This document shows positions 5,300-13,275 of a DNA stretch of 13,275 nt, one piece after another. Every line of letters begins with the position of its first letter. Position 1 is the stretch's first letter. The stretch comes from WJMB01 sp964581465 (GTDB lineage Bacteria; RBG-13-66-14). The notes under the pieces are model-generated. The model did no database searches and was not told the DNA's origin. It saw only the letters and a list, made by a program, of their open reading frames with translations. A program made the translations under genes and the position numbers. The stretch spans positions 1-13,275 of the forward strand of contig CAZOOP010000061.1 of assembly GCA_964581465.1 (NCBI GenBank), written 5' to 3'.

Positions 5300-7369
5300 G
5301 TGTCCGAGAATCCAGCCAAACAGACCGCCGCCATCGCCAGGGTGCGCAACGTGGGCATCACCGCCCACATCGACGCTGGCAAGACCACGCTGACCGAGCG
5401 GATCCTCTACTACACGGGCAAGACCCACAAGATCGGCGAGGTCCACGACGGCGCCGCCGAGATGGACTGGATGGAGCAGGAGAAGGAACGCGGCATCACC
5501 ATCACCTCGGCCGCCACCACCTGCTTCTGGCGTGACCACCGCATCAACATCATCGACACACCGGGTCACGTCGACTTCACCGTCGAGGTGGAGCGCTCTT
5601 TGAGAGTTCTGGACGGCGCGGTAGGCGTCTTCTGCGCCGTGGCCGGGGTCCAGCCCCAGTCCGAGACCGTCTGGCGCCAGGCCGCCCGCTACGGCGTGCC
5701 CCGCCTGGCCGTGGTCAACAAGATGGACCGCGTCGGCGCCTCCTACGACCGCGTCCTGGACGACCTGGTCGCCAAGCTCGACGCCTCGCCGGCGCCGCTG
5801 ACCATCCCTCTGGGCGCCGAGGAGACCTTTCGCGGGATCATCGACCTGGTCACTCTGGAGCGCGTCGAGTTCGGCGGTGATTTGGGCCTCGATGTACGGC
5901 GCTCGCCCCTGGACGACGAAGAGGCCGCCCTGGCCGCGCCCTACCGGGAACGCCTTGTCGAGGTCGCCTGCGACTTCGACGACGCTTTGATGGAGGACTA
6001 CCTCCACGGCCGGGACCCGGAGCCCGCGCGCCTCGTCGCCGCGCTGCGCACCGGCACCCTGGCCTGCGAGCTGCACCCGGTGCTGGCCGCCAGCGCCCTG
6101 CGCAACAAGGGCGTCCAGCCCGTCCTCGACTACGTCGTCGAGCTGCTGCCCAGCCCCCTGGATCGCGGCGCCGTCAGCGGGCTCAACCCCGACTCCGGCG
6201 AGCGCGAGACCCGGGAGCCCGATCCCGATCAGCCGGCCACAGCTTATGTCTTCAAGACGGCCACCGATCCCTTCGTCGGCAAGCTGACCTTCTTCCGGAC
6301 CTACGCCGGCACCCTGGGCGTCAAAGACAAGCTGCTCAACAGTCACACCGGACGCCAGGTGCGCATCAACCGGCTGCTCGAGATGCACGCCAACAAGAAG
6401 CACGACGTCAAGAGCCTGGGACCCGGGGAGATCGGCGCCGCCGTAGGGCTCAAGGGCTGTCGAACCAACGACACCCTCTGCGACCCCACCGCTCCGCTGA
6501 TCCTGGGCGAGATCGACTTTCCCGAGCCCGTGGTCCGCGTGGCCATCGAGCCCCGCTCCACCGAAGACGAGAAGAAGCTCGAGGGGGCGCTCGAGGAGCT
6601 GGCCGCCGACGATCCGACCTTCACCGCCCACGAGGACGCCGAGACGGGTCAGCGGATCATCTCCGGGATGGGCGAGCTGCACCTGGAGATCATCGTCGAC
6701 CGGCTACAGCGCGAGTTCAAGGTCGGCTGTCGCGTCGGCGAGCCCCAGATCGCCTACAAGGAATCCGTCGCCTCCGCCGCCGTCGGCTCCTTCACCCTCG
6801 ACCAGCTCCTGGGCGGCAAGCGGCAGTACGCCCGGGTCGAGGTGCGAGTCTCCCCGGCCGAGCCCGGCAAGGGCTTCTCCTTCTCCGGGACCGTCGACGG
6901 CCTGCCCCGCCTCTACCGCGAGGCCGCCGCCGCCGGCTGCCACCAGGGGATGTACTCCGGCCCCACCGCCGGTTATCCGATGATCGACGTCCGCGCCGAA
7001 CTCATCGACGCCGACTTCGACGACGAGGCCTCCAGCGAGGAGGTCTTCCAGGCCGCCGCCTTCCGGGCCTTCCACGCGGCCTGCCAGAACGCCGACCCCC
7101 GGGTCCTCGAACCGCTGATGCTGCTTGAGATAACCTGTCCCGAGGACTTCGTCGGCAACGTGATGAAAGACCTGGTCACCCGCAAGGGCCAGATCCTGGA
7201 AACCCGGGTCCAGGTCGGCGCCCAGGTCGTCGACGCCCTGGTGCCCCTCTCGCGGATGTTCGGCTACGCCACCACCTTGCGCTCGCTGACCCAGGGCCGC
7301 GCCGCCCACCACATGCAGTTCGAGCGCTACGAGCCCGTCCCCAAGGACGCCGTGGGCCGCTGGTGGTAG
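5300..7369 (+). CDS. fusA: Elongation factor G
   Basis: EF-G, the GTPase that drives ribosomal translocation and, with RRF, recycling. 689 residues from the GTG at 5300, chosen because TTGAGGT lies just upstream and typical EF-G starts about 10-15 residues before RNVGI; an in-frame ATG at 5222 has no binding site. GTPase motifs: AHIDAGKT (22-29), RGITIT (64-69), DTPGH (86-90), NKMD (140-143) and SAL (265-267). Domain II, domain III (GMGELHLEIIVDRL, 456-469) and a C-terminal LRSLTQGRA are clear. Domain IV is unusual: the canonical GGRGQY is GGKRQY (505-510), and the tip loop aligning with E. coli YHDVDSSE reads FDDEASSE (573-580), which puts Asp574 where E. coli has His583. It may be a divergent EF-G class, such as those known to share work between two paralogues, but its operon position argues it is the main translocase. 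Confidence 0.95.
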   Translation: MSENPAKQTAAIARVRNVGITAHIDAGKTTLTERILYYTGKTHKIGEVHDGAAEMDWMEQEKERGITITSAATTCFWRDHRINIIDTPGHVDFTVEVERSLRVLDGAVGVFCAVAGVQPQSETVWRQAARYGVPRLAVVNKMDRVGASYDRVLDDLVAKLDASPAPLTIPLGAEETFRGIIDLVTLERVEFGGDLGLDVRRSPLDDEEAALAAPYRERLVEVACDFDDALMEDYLHGRDPEPARLVAALRTGTLACELHPVLAASALRNKGVQPVLDYVVELLPSPLDRGAVSGLNPDSGERETREPDPDQPATAYVFKTATDPFVGKLTFFRTYAGTLGVKDKLLNSHTGRQVRINRLLEMHANKKHDVKSLGPGEIGAAVGLKGCRTNDTLCDPTAPLILGEIDFPEPVVRVAIEPRSTEDEKKLEGALEELAADDPTFTAHEDAETGQRIISGMGELHLEIIVDRLQREFKVGCRVGEPQIAYKESVASAAVGSFTLDQLLGGKRQYARVEVRVSPAEPGKGFSFSGTVDGLPRLYREAAAAGCHQGMYSGPTAGYPMIDVRAELIDADFDDEASSEEVFQAAAFRAFHAACQNADPRVLEPLMLLEITCPEDFVGNVMKDLVTRKGQILETRVQVGAQVVDALVPLSRMFGYATTLRSLTQGRAAHHMQFERYEPVPKDAVGRWW

Positions 7370-7487
7370 CCCGGCCGCTGGAGCGCCGAACCCGCCCGAG
7401 ATTCCGTTCCGGTCCCATTCAGGGATGAGGGCTCCACACGTAGAGCGAGCGATGCGTTGAGCGGCGTAAAAGCACTCGCAGGATAGC

Positions 7488-7517
7488 TTTACTTTGCCGC
7501 GCGGACTGTGTTATATT
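7488..7517 (+). promoter_or_regulatory. Probable internal promoter for tuf
   Basis: -10 TATATT (7512-7517) with an extended TGT just upstream (7509-7511), and TTTACT (7488-7493) 18 bp before it as -35. The predicted start near 7524 gives a leader of about 270 nt before tuf. The AT-rich patch stands out in an otherwise GC-rich region. Confidence 0.6.
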
Positions 7518-7523
7518 CTCCGC

Positions 7524-7795
7524 CCTTTGCCCAGGCGCCCGATGAACGGCGCCCCGGGCCGAATCGTCACCGGCCGTTTTTCGATCCGTCGGCGGCGAAG
7601 CGAACAGAAGAACGAAATCCCCCGGGCTGCGGGATAACGATAGGGACCTGGATCGGAAACGACGGGAACCACAGGCCGGAGTCGGGGTTTGAGTGAGATG
7701 CACTTGGAGACACGTTAAAAGGAAAAGGACAAGAGAGCGAGAAGTCCTAGCGCCCGTTACCACCAGGCTAACCGCCATTACCAGGAGATTTGAAG
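7524..7795 (+). promoter_or_regulatory. tuf leader with attenuator-like hairpin
   Basis: The leader holds GGCGCC (7534-7539) with GGCGCC (7548-7553), then GGCCG (7557-7561) with CGGCC (7571-7575) followed by GTTTTT (7576-7581), a short terminator-like structure. Later stems are ATCCC (7617-7621) with GGGAT (7631-7635) and AGGAC (7726-7730) with GTCCT (7744-7748). GGCCGG at 7675-7680 could compete for the terminator strand. It contains no tRNA: no T-loop motif with an acceptor stem was seen. Regulation by attenuation is an inference. Confidence 0.35.
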
Positions 7796-8998
<1,203 letters not shown>

Positions 8999-9017
8999 AC
9001 GGCACACGTGTTACCGT

Positions 9018-9047
9018 AGATGTGGACACTCGAGATGTAGACACTCG
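9018..9047. repeat. 15-bp tandem duplication after tuf
   Basis: AGATGTGGACACTCG (9018-9032) is followed directly by AGATGTAGACACTCG (9033-9047), one mismatch. It lies 20 bp after the tuf stop in the tuf-rpsJ spacer. Confidence 0.75.
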
Positions 9048-9050
9048 AGA

Positions 9051-9093
9051 GGACCGGCGGCGCGACAGTCCCCGAGACCAGCACCGCCGGTCC
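9051..9093 (+). other. 10-bp-stem hairpin between tuf and rpsJ
   Basis: GGACCGGCGG (9051-9060) pairs perfectly with CCGCCGGTCC (9084-9093) across a 23-nt loop. No T-run follows. It occupies the position of an S10-operon leader, 55 bp before the rpsJ start. In E. coli the S10 leader is the target of L4 repression; no sequence similarity is claimed, only position and structure. Confidence 0.55.
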
Positions 9094-9147
9094 AGCCTCC
9101 CCGGCAACGCCAAACAGCAACCGTTTCCTACAAGCGTAAGAAGGGCC

Positions 9148-9459
9148 ATGGCCACCAGCGACAAGATACGCATCCGGCTGCGGGCTTACGATCACCGCCT
9201 GCTGGACAAGTCCGTGGAGAACATCGTGGAGACCGTGCGCACCACCGGCGCCGAGATCGTCGGTCCGGTTCCGCTGCCCACGCGGATCCACCGCTTCACG
9301 GTCAACCGCTCCCCCCACGTCAACAAGAAATCGCGCGAGCAGTTCGAGATGCGCATTCACAAGCGCTTGATAGACATCCTCAAGCCCACCGCGGAGACCA
9401 CCGACGCCCTGATGCGTCTGGACCTGCCCGCCGGGGTGGACGTCGACATCAAGCTGTAG
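9148..9459 (+). CDS. rpsJ: 30S ribosomal protein S10
   Basis: S10, 103 residues, as in E. coli. A 30S head protein that also serves as NusE in transcription antitermination with NusB. Typical sequence: DKIRIRLRAYDHRLLDKS (5-22), GAEIVGPVPLPT (34-45), RFTVNRSPHVNKKSREQFEMRIHKR (49-73) and a C-terminal LDLPAGVDVDIKL. The ATG at 9148 was chosen over a frame opening at 9022 because the extra 42 residues are unlike S10. The GTAAGAAGGG just upstream gives a modest, closely spaced binding site. It heads the S10 block and lies 27 bp before rplC. Confidence 0.98.
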   Translation: MATSDKIRIRLRAYDHRLLDKSVENIVETVRTTGAEIVGPVPLPTRIHRFTVNRSPHVNKKSREQFEMRIHKRLIDILKPTAETTDALMRLDLPAGVDVDIKL

Positions 9460-9486
9460 CGGACGCCAAGCGCCAGGAGAACAGCA

Positions 9487-10107
9487 GTGCTCAAGGGACT
9501 AATCGGACGCAAGCTGGGGATGACCCAGATCTACCACGAGGACACGCTGATACCGGTCACCGTCCTCGAGCTGGGCCCCTGCACCGTCACCGCCGTACGC
9601 ACCCCGGACCGCAACGGCTACTCGGCGGTCCAGGTGGGCTACGGCGCGGTCAAAGAGAAAAAGCTCTCCAAACCGCTGCGCGGGCAGTTCGCCAAGGTTG
9701 GCGTCGAGCCCCGCAACTGGCTCGTCGAGCTGCCCTGCGACGCCCAGGACGCCTTCGAGACCGGCCAGACCTTCGACGTCTCCCTCTTCTCCGAGGTGCA
9801 GTCCGTCGACATCAGCGGCCGGACCAAGGGTCGGGGCTTCGCCGGCAACGTCAAGCGCCACGGCTTCGCCGGCGGTCCCAAGACCCACGGCAGCAAGTTC
9901 CACCGCGCGCCCGGCTCCATCGGCGCCTGCGCCTGGCCCTCCAAGGTCGTCAAGGGCAAGCGGATGGCCGGTCACTACGGCGATGAGAACTTCACCGTGC
10001 GCAACCTGAAGGTCGTCCAGGTGGACGCCGAGAACAACCTGCTCTACGTCAAGGGCGCCGTCCCCGGCGCCAAGGGCGGACGCATCGTCGTCCGCGTACG
10101 GGGTTAA
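9487..10107 (+). CDS. rplC: 50S ribosomal protein L3
   Basis: L3, 206 residues, an early assembly protein of the 50S subunit whose loop reaches near the peptidyl transferase centre. It starts LKGLIGRKLGMTQIY and carries TKGRGFAGNVKRHGF, then GPKTHGSKFHRAPGSIGA and KGKRMAGHYG, all diagnostic of L3. The start is GTG (9487) with AGGAGA at 9474-9479. The residue after PGSIG is Ala, so the Gln methylated by PrmB in E. coli L3 is absent, as in many lineages. The TAA stop is 2 bp before rplD. Confidence 0.98.
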   Translation: MLKGLIGRKLGMTQIYHEDTLIPVTVLELGPCTVTAVRTPDRNGYSAVQVGYGAVKEKKLSKPLRGQFAKVGVEPRNWLVELPCDAQDAFETGQTFDVSLFSEVQSVDISGRTKGRGFAGNVKRHGFAGGPKTHGSKFHRAPGSIGACAWPSKVVKGKRMAGHYGDENFTVRNLKVVQVDAENNLLYVKGAVPGAKGGRIVVRVRG

Positions 10108-10109
10108 CC

Positions 10110-10733
10110 ATGCTGACACTGGACGTTTACAACCGCGAGGGCGAGAAGGTCGACTCCCTGGAACTCCCCCTGGAGCCCCTCGATGAGCCCACGCTCACCG
10201 TTTCCAACGCCGTGCGCGCCCATCTGGCCAACCGGCGCAGCGGCACCGCCTCGACCAAGACCCGGGCCGAGGTCCGCGGCGGCGGGCGCAAGCCCTGGCG
10301 TCAGAAGGGCACCGGCCGGGCACGCCACGGCTCCCGGCGCAGCCCCATCTGGCGCACCGGCGGGATCATCTTCGGTCCCCGGCCCCGCGACTACTCGCAG
10401 AAGCTGCCCAAGAAGGTCCGGCGGCGCGCCCTCCATGAGGCGCTGGGTTTCCGCTCCACCAGCATCCGCATCGTCGACGAGCTCGAGATGAAAGAACCCA
10501 AGACCCGCGAGGTCTACCGGGTGCTGGGCAATCTCGAGGCCCGGCGCAAGCCGCTGTTGGTGACCGTGGACTCCGACCCGACCCTCTGGAAGTCCTGCCG
10601 CAACATCCCGGGCTGCCGCCTGACCCGGGTCGCCGATCTCAACCCGCACCTGGTGCTCTGGCACGAGAATCTGATCTTCACCCGCCCGGCCGCCGAGGCC
10701 CTGGCGCAGCGTCTGGAAGGTGGCAAGGCATGA
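10110..10733 (+). CDS. rplD: 50S ribosomal protein L4
   Basis: L4, 207 residues, lines the polypeptide exit tunnel and in E. coli represses the S10 operon. The extended loop is recognisable: STKTRAEVRGGGRKPWRQKGTGRARHGSRRSPIWRTGG (about 49-86), then FGPRPRDYSQKLPKKVRRRALHEAL. The ATG at 10110 follows the rplC stop after 2 bp and has only a weak GGGG binding site, so translation is probably coupled to rplC. Its last bases overlap the rplW start by 4 bp (ATGA). Confidence 0.98.
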   Translation: MLTLDVYNREGEKVDSLELPLEPLDEPTLTVSNAVRAHLANRRSGTASTKTRAEVRGGGRKPWRQKGTGRARHGSRRSPIWRTGGIIFGPRPRDYSQKLPKKVRRRALHEALGFRSTSIRIVDELEMKEPKTREVYRVLGNLEARRKPLLVTVDSDPTLWKSCRNIPGCRLTRVADLNPHLVLWHENLIFTRPAAEALAQRLEGGKA

Positions 10734-11020
10734 GGGAGCCCCACGAGATCCTGCTCAGCCCCGTGGTGGGCGACAAGGCCGCCGATCAGCGCGAGGGTCA
10801 GAACAAGTATCACTTCGTGGTCATCGGCGACGCCAACAAGATCGAGATCAAGCACGCCGTCGAGCAGGCCTTCAAGGTCAAGGTGGTCCGGGTCAACACG
10901 GCCAACTTCCCCGGCAAGAAGCGCCGCGTGCGCTTCAAGGAAGGCAGCACGGCGGCCTACAAGAAGGCCATCGTCACCCTGGCCCCGGACAACCGGATAA
11001 ATATCTTCGAAAACGCCTGA
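10730..11020 (+). CDS. rplW: 50S ribosomal protein L23
   Basis: L23, 96 residues, sits at the exit of the peptide tunnel and docks trigger factor and the signal recognition particle. Typical features: EILLSPVVGDKA (6-17), NKYHFVVIGDANKIEIKHAVEQAFKVKVVRVNTANFPGKKRRV and KKAIVTLAPDNRINIFE. The start overlaps the rplD stop in ATGA, with GGAAGG upstream within rplD. 22 bp separate it from rplB. Confidence 0.98.
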   Translation: MREPHEILLSPVVGDKAADQREGQNKYHFVVIGDANKIEIKHAVEQAFKVKVVRVNTANFPGKKRRVRFKEGSTAAYKKAIVTLAPDNRINIFENA

Positions 11021-11042
11021 TCGACCCCGCGAGGAGAGTGCA

Positions 11043-11906
11043 ATGCCAGTCAAGAAGATGAAGCCGACCTCGTCGGGTACCCGCCACGCCAGCCGCCTGG
11101 TGGTCGAGGAGCTCTCCAAGGAGCGCTCCCCCAAGGCGCTGCGCAAGGCCAAGAAGCGCACCAACGGCCGCAACAACACCGGCCGGATCACGATGCGCCG
11201 ACGCGGCGGCGGACACAAGCGCCAACTGCGCACCGTCGACTTCAAGCGCAACAAGGACGGCGTCCCCGGCGTGGTGGCCGCCATCGACTACGATCCCAAC
11301 CGCTCGGCCAACCTGGCCCGCGTCAAGTACCTGGACGGCGAGTGGCGCTACATTCTGCACCCGCGCAACGTCAAGGTCGGCGACACCGTCATCAGCGGCG
11401 AGATCGCCGAGGTCAAGCCGGGCAACGCCATGCCCCTGCGCTCGATCCCCCTGGGCCAGTTGGTCCATAACGTCGAGCTCAAGCCGGGCAAGGGCGGACA
11501 GTTGGCGCGCAGCGCCGGTTCCTGGGCCCGCCTGGCCGCCAAGGAGGGCGACTGGGGCCACCTGCGTCTGCCCTCGGGCGAGGTCCGTCTGGTCAACCTG
11601 GCCTGCCGGGCCACCATCGGCCAGGTCGCCCTGTCGGAGAAGAACCAGGTCGTGCTGGGCAAGGCCGGACGCAAGCGCTGGCTGGGGCGCCGCCCCAAGG
11701 TGCGCGGCGTCTCGATGAACCCCGTCGACCACCCCCACGGCGGCGGCGAGGGCCGCACCGCCGGCGGACGCCACCCCGTCTCGCCCTGGGGCAAGCTGAC
11801 CAAGGGCAAGCGCACCCGCAAGAAGACCAACCGCTACGTGGTGCTGGGCCGCCGACGCGGCAAGCAGGCCGGCGCCCGGGTCAAGGGCCAGGTCAAGAGC
11901 TCCTGA
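11043..11906 (+). CDS. rplB: 50S ribosomal protein L2
   Basis: L2, 287 residues (E. coli 273), binds 23S rRNA near the peptidyl transferase centre and is needed for subunit joining. Diagnostic stretches are RNNTGRITMRRRGGGHKR (43-60), DFKRNKDGVPG, YDPNRSANLARVKYLDGEWRYILHP and the C-terminal MNPVDHPHGGGEG with His230, the equivalent of the conserved E. coli His229. A strong GAGGAG binding site lies at 11031-11036. The C-terminus carries a basic tail after LGRRR of about 15 residues, which explains the extra length. It is followed by an unusual 301-bp gap before rpsS. Confidence 0.98.
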   Translation: MPVKKMKPTSSGTRHASRLVVEELSKERSPKALRKAKKRTNGRNNTGRITMRRRGGGHKRQLRTVDFKRNKDGVPGVVAAIDYDPNRSANLARVKYLDGEWRYILHPRNVKVGDTVISGEIAEVKPGNAMPLRSIPLGQLVHNVELKPGKGGQLARSAGSWARLAAKEGDWGHLRLPSGEVRLVNLACRATIGQVALSEKNQVVLGKAGRKRWLGRRPKVRGVSMNPVDHPHGGGEGRTAGGRHPVSPWGKLTKGKRTRKKTNRYVVLGRRRGKQAGARVKGQVKSS

Positions 11907-12207
11907 GTCCGTCCGCCGGGATCCTCCCAATCTCCGAGGCGTAGACGGCGGAATGTGCGGAGCGAAAGGTTGTTGAAGGTCGATCCAGGGGTTCGCCTTT
12001 CGTTTGCGCGATGCGGAACGCAGTTCATCGGCGAGACCGCGCCCTGAACGAGCCGCGATAGAATGCGTGGCCCCGGCCGCCCGACCCCGCCGCCCGAGAG
12101 ACGATCGACGGTAACCGACCGACGCGGATTGACGACCATCGACCAGTAGCGGAGCCGGAGCCGACCTCCGACCCGCGGCGATAAAAAACCATCACGAGGA
12201 CCAGCCG
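11907..12207 (+). other. Non-coding spacer between rplB and rpsS
   Basis: 301 bp where most bacteria have a few tens. No credible gene on either strand. A hairpin forms from CGAAAGG (11963-11969) with CCTTTCG (11996-12002), extended by A-U and G-U pairs and a GCG/CGC step to about 11957-12009; it lacks a following T-run. The right half is GACG/CCGAC-rich. A TAGAAT at 12059-12064 resembles a -10 but has no -35. The rpsS binding site is in the last 15 bp. Confidence 0.6.
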
Positions 12208-12492
12208 ATGTCGCGTTCTATCAAGAAGGGGCCCTTCGTAGACCCCAAGCTGTTGGCCAAGATCGAGGAGCTCAACCGGACCGGCGAGCGCAAGGTCATC
12301 CGCACCTGGGCCCGGCGCTCCACGATTCCGCCCGAGTTCATCCGCCACACCATCGCGGTCTACAACGGCCGCAAGCACATCCCGGTCTACATCACCGAAG
12401 AGATGGTGGGCCACAAACTGGGCGAATTCGCCCCCACCCGGACCTTCCGCTCCCACGGCGGCAGGGGCGGGCGCTCCACGGCGCTGAAGTAG
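12208..12492 (+). CDS. rpsS: 30S ribosomal protein S19
   Basis: S19, 94 residues (E. coli 92), pairs with S13 in the 30S head and contacts A-site tRNA. The start MSRSIKKGPFVDPKLL, the core VIRTWARRSTIPPEFIRHTIAVYNGRKHIPVYITEEMVGHKLGEFAPTR and the end FRSHGGRGGRS are typical. ACGAGGA lies about 7 bp before the ATG. Long spacers on both sides (301 and 231 bp) isolate it in the operon, yet it has no promoter I can see. Confidence 0.98.
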   Translation: MSRSIKKGPFVDPKLLAKIEELNRTGERKVIRTWARRSTIPPEFIRHTIAVYNGRKHIPVYITEEMVGHKLGEFAPTRTFRSHGGRGGRSTALK

Positions 12493-12723
12493 CCGAAGCA
12501 GTTGAGATTGCCGAAGTACGGCCGTGGGGCGATAATCGCCATCAAGGACGCGCCCCCACTCGTCGCGACCGGCCGAGTCCGCACTCGCCGTCCCGGGGGA
12601 CTGGAATAAGCCGTACGACGATACACCAAGACCAAGACCGACCTATACCCGGGATCAGCCCGGCCCCGCAGAAACATCGACCCGTCAGGGTGTCGGAAGC
12701 CCGGGAAAAAAGGATCTCCAACG
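12493..12723 (+). other. Non-coding spacer between rpsS and rplV
   Basis: 231 bp, in most bacteria only a few bases. It holds GTCC-CGGG-GGAC (12590-12601), a CGACCC-GTCA-GGGTGTCG bulged hairpin (12678-12695) and a short hexamer repeat ACCAAG twice (12625-12636). No promoter or gene is evident. The last bases carry the rplV binding site AAAAAAGGATC. Confidence 0.55.
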
Positions 12724-13083
12724 ATGCTTGCCAGAATCAAATACGTGCGGATCTCCCCCTTCAAGCTGCGTCGCGTCGCCGACGTGGTCCGGGGCCGCAA
12801 CGTCAACGAGGCCGTCGCCCTTTTGGATCATATGCGGGGCGCCGGTGCGCCGATCATCGGCAAACTGCTGCGCTCGGCCTTGGCCAACGCCGCCTCCAAC
12901 GACCTCGACGGCGTCCTCGACCTGGACTCCCTGGTTGTCAAGGAAATCCAGATCGATCAGGGGCCGACCCTCAAGCGCATTCGTTTCAAGGCCAAGGGCA
13001 TGTTCGGCCGCATCCGCAAGCGGACCAGCAAGGCGATGGTCCGTCTGGCCGAGCCCGCAGCCGTCGCCCAAGACAGGGAGTAA
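12724..13083 (+). CDS. rplV: 50S ribosomal protein L22
   Basis: L22, 119 residues (usual about 110), binds all 23S rRNA domains and its hairpin lines the exit tunnel, where macrolide-resistance changes occur in other bacteria. Seen: KYVRISPFKLRRVADVVRG (6-24), LLRSALANAASN (48-59) and the hairpin GPTLKRIRFKAKGMFGRIRKRTS. The C-terminus has an extra tail ending EPAAVAQDRE. The ATG at 12724 has AAAGGATC upstream. It is 6 bp from rpsC, so these two are likely coupled. Confidence 0.97.
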   Translation: MLARIKYVRISPFKLRRVADVVRGRNVNEAVALLDHMRGAGAPIIGKLLRSALANAASNDLDGVLDLDSLVVKEIQIDQGPTLKRIRFKAKGMFGRIRKRTSKAMVRLAEPAAVAQDRE

Positions 13084-13089
13084 CAAGCG

Positions 13090-13275
13090 ATGGGACAGAA
13101 GACCCACCCCACCGGATTCCGCCTGGGCTACATCAAGCCCTGGAAGTCCCGCTGGTTCGCCCGCGGCGACGTCTACCGCAAGCAGCTACACCAGGACCTG
13201 CGGCTGCGCACGGAGCTCAAGCAGCGTTTCTACGGCGCCGGCATCAGCTCCATCGAGTTCGAGCGTCTGCCCAAT
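13090..13275 (+). CDS. rpsC: 30S ribosomal protein S3, N-terminal part
   Basis: S3 cut by the window edge; only 62 codons are present. The beginning MGQKTHPTGFRLGYIKPWKS and the following WFARGDVYRKQLHQDLRLR are typical of the S3 N-terminal domain, ahead of the KH domain. GGGAG at 13075-13079, inside the end of rplV, is the binding site. S3 lies at the mRNA entry of the 30S and has helicase activity with S4 and S5 in E. coli. Confidence 0.97.
   Translation, partial: MGQKTHPTGFRLGYIKPWKSRWFARGDVYRKQLHQDLRLRTELKQRFYGAGISSIEFERLPN

Noticed and set aside
4657..5535. Long overlapping frames in the rpsG-fusA spacer (minus 4657-5388, plus 4885-5535)
   Set aside because: Arg/Pro/Gly-rich, overlapping fusA in other frames, no binding site and no recognisable domain; expected in GC-rich DNA.
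7370..7795. tRNA genes before tuf, common in some bacteria
   Set aside because: No TTCGA/TTCAA loop with flanking stems was found in the spacer.
12059..12064. TAGAAT as a -10 box for rpsS
   Set aside because: No -35 at the right distance; surrounding sequence is GC-rich without support.

Overview
GC-rich bacterial chromosome holding the start of the str-S10 ribosomal protein super-operon on the + strand (about 3557 to the right edge), preceded by three accessory genes. The taxon cannot be fixed from the sequence. Gene order rpsL-rpsG-fusA-tuf-rpsJ-rplC-rplD-rplW-rplB-rpsS-rplV-rpsC is standard for bacteria, but the unusually long spacers, an atypical EF-G domain IV and accessory genes I could not match to well-known genes suggest an uncultured or sparsely sampled lineage (inference).

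Left part (1-3556). A secreted PQQ-propeller-like lipoprotein (minus, 75-1325) and a small diiron ferritin-like protein (plus, 1669-2166) are divergent and share a promoter region near 1560-1630. The ferritin-like gene ends in a textbook intrinsic terminator (2208-2234). Between that terminator and the next gene (minus, 2607-3275, a probable membrane-associated HEXXH zinc peptidase) lies a gene-free stretch holding a nested inverted repeat of about 185 bp. Each inner arm contains a close match to a sigma-54 (-24/-12) promoter, and the two face each other.

Right part (3557-13275). A strong sigma-70-type promoter (TTGACA-16-TATAAC) and a leader with a hairpin precede rpsL. rpsL-rpsG are 3 bp apart. 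Then comes a spacer of about 735 bp without a credible gene but with hairpins and several short direct and tandem repeats, then fusA with a GTG start. A 426-bp spacer follows, carrying a good extended -10 promoter and a structured leader for tuf. The tuf-rpsJ spacer has a 15-bp tandem duplication and a 10-bp-stem hairpin. rpsJ to rplB are tightly packed (overlap 4 bp to gap 27 bp). Gaps of 301 bp (rplB-rpsS) and 231 bp (rpsS-rplV) then break up a set of genes that is nearly contiguous in most bacteria. rplV and rpsC are again 6 bp apart, and rpsC runs off the window.

How the genes work together: all right-hand genes make ribosome parts (S12, S7, S10, L3, L4, L23, L2, S19, L22, S3) or the two elongation GTPases (EF-G, EF-Tu), so this is a growth-rate-linked translation operon. 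The most notable signals are non-coding: the sigma-54-like palindrome and the repeat- and hairpin-rich spacers inside the operon. No CRISPR array, rRNA, tRNA, insertion sequence or complete mobile element was seen.
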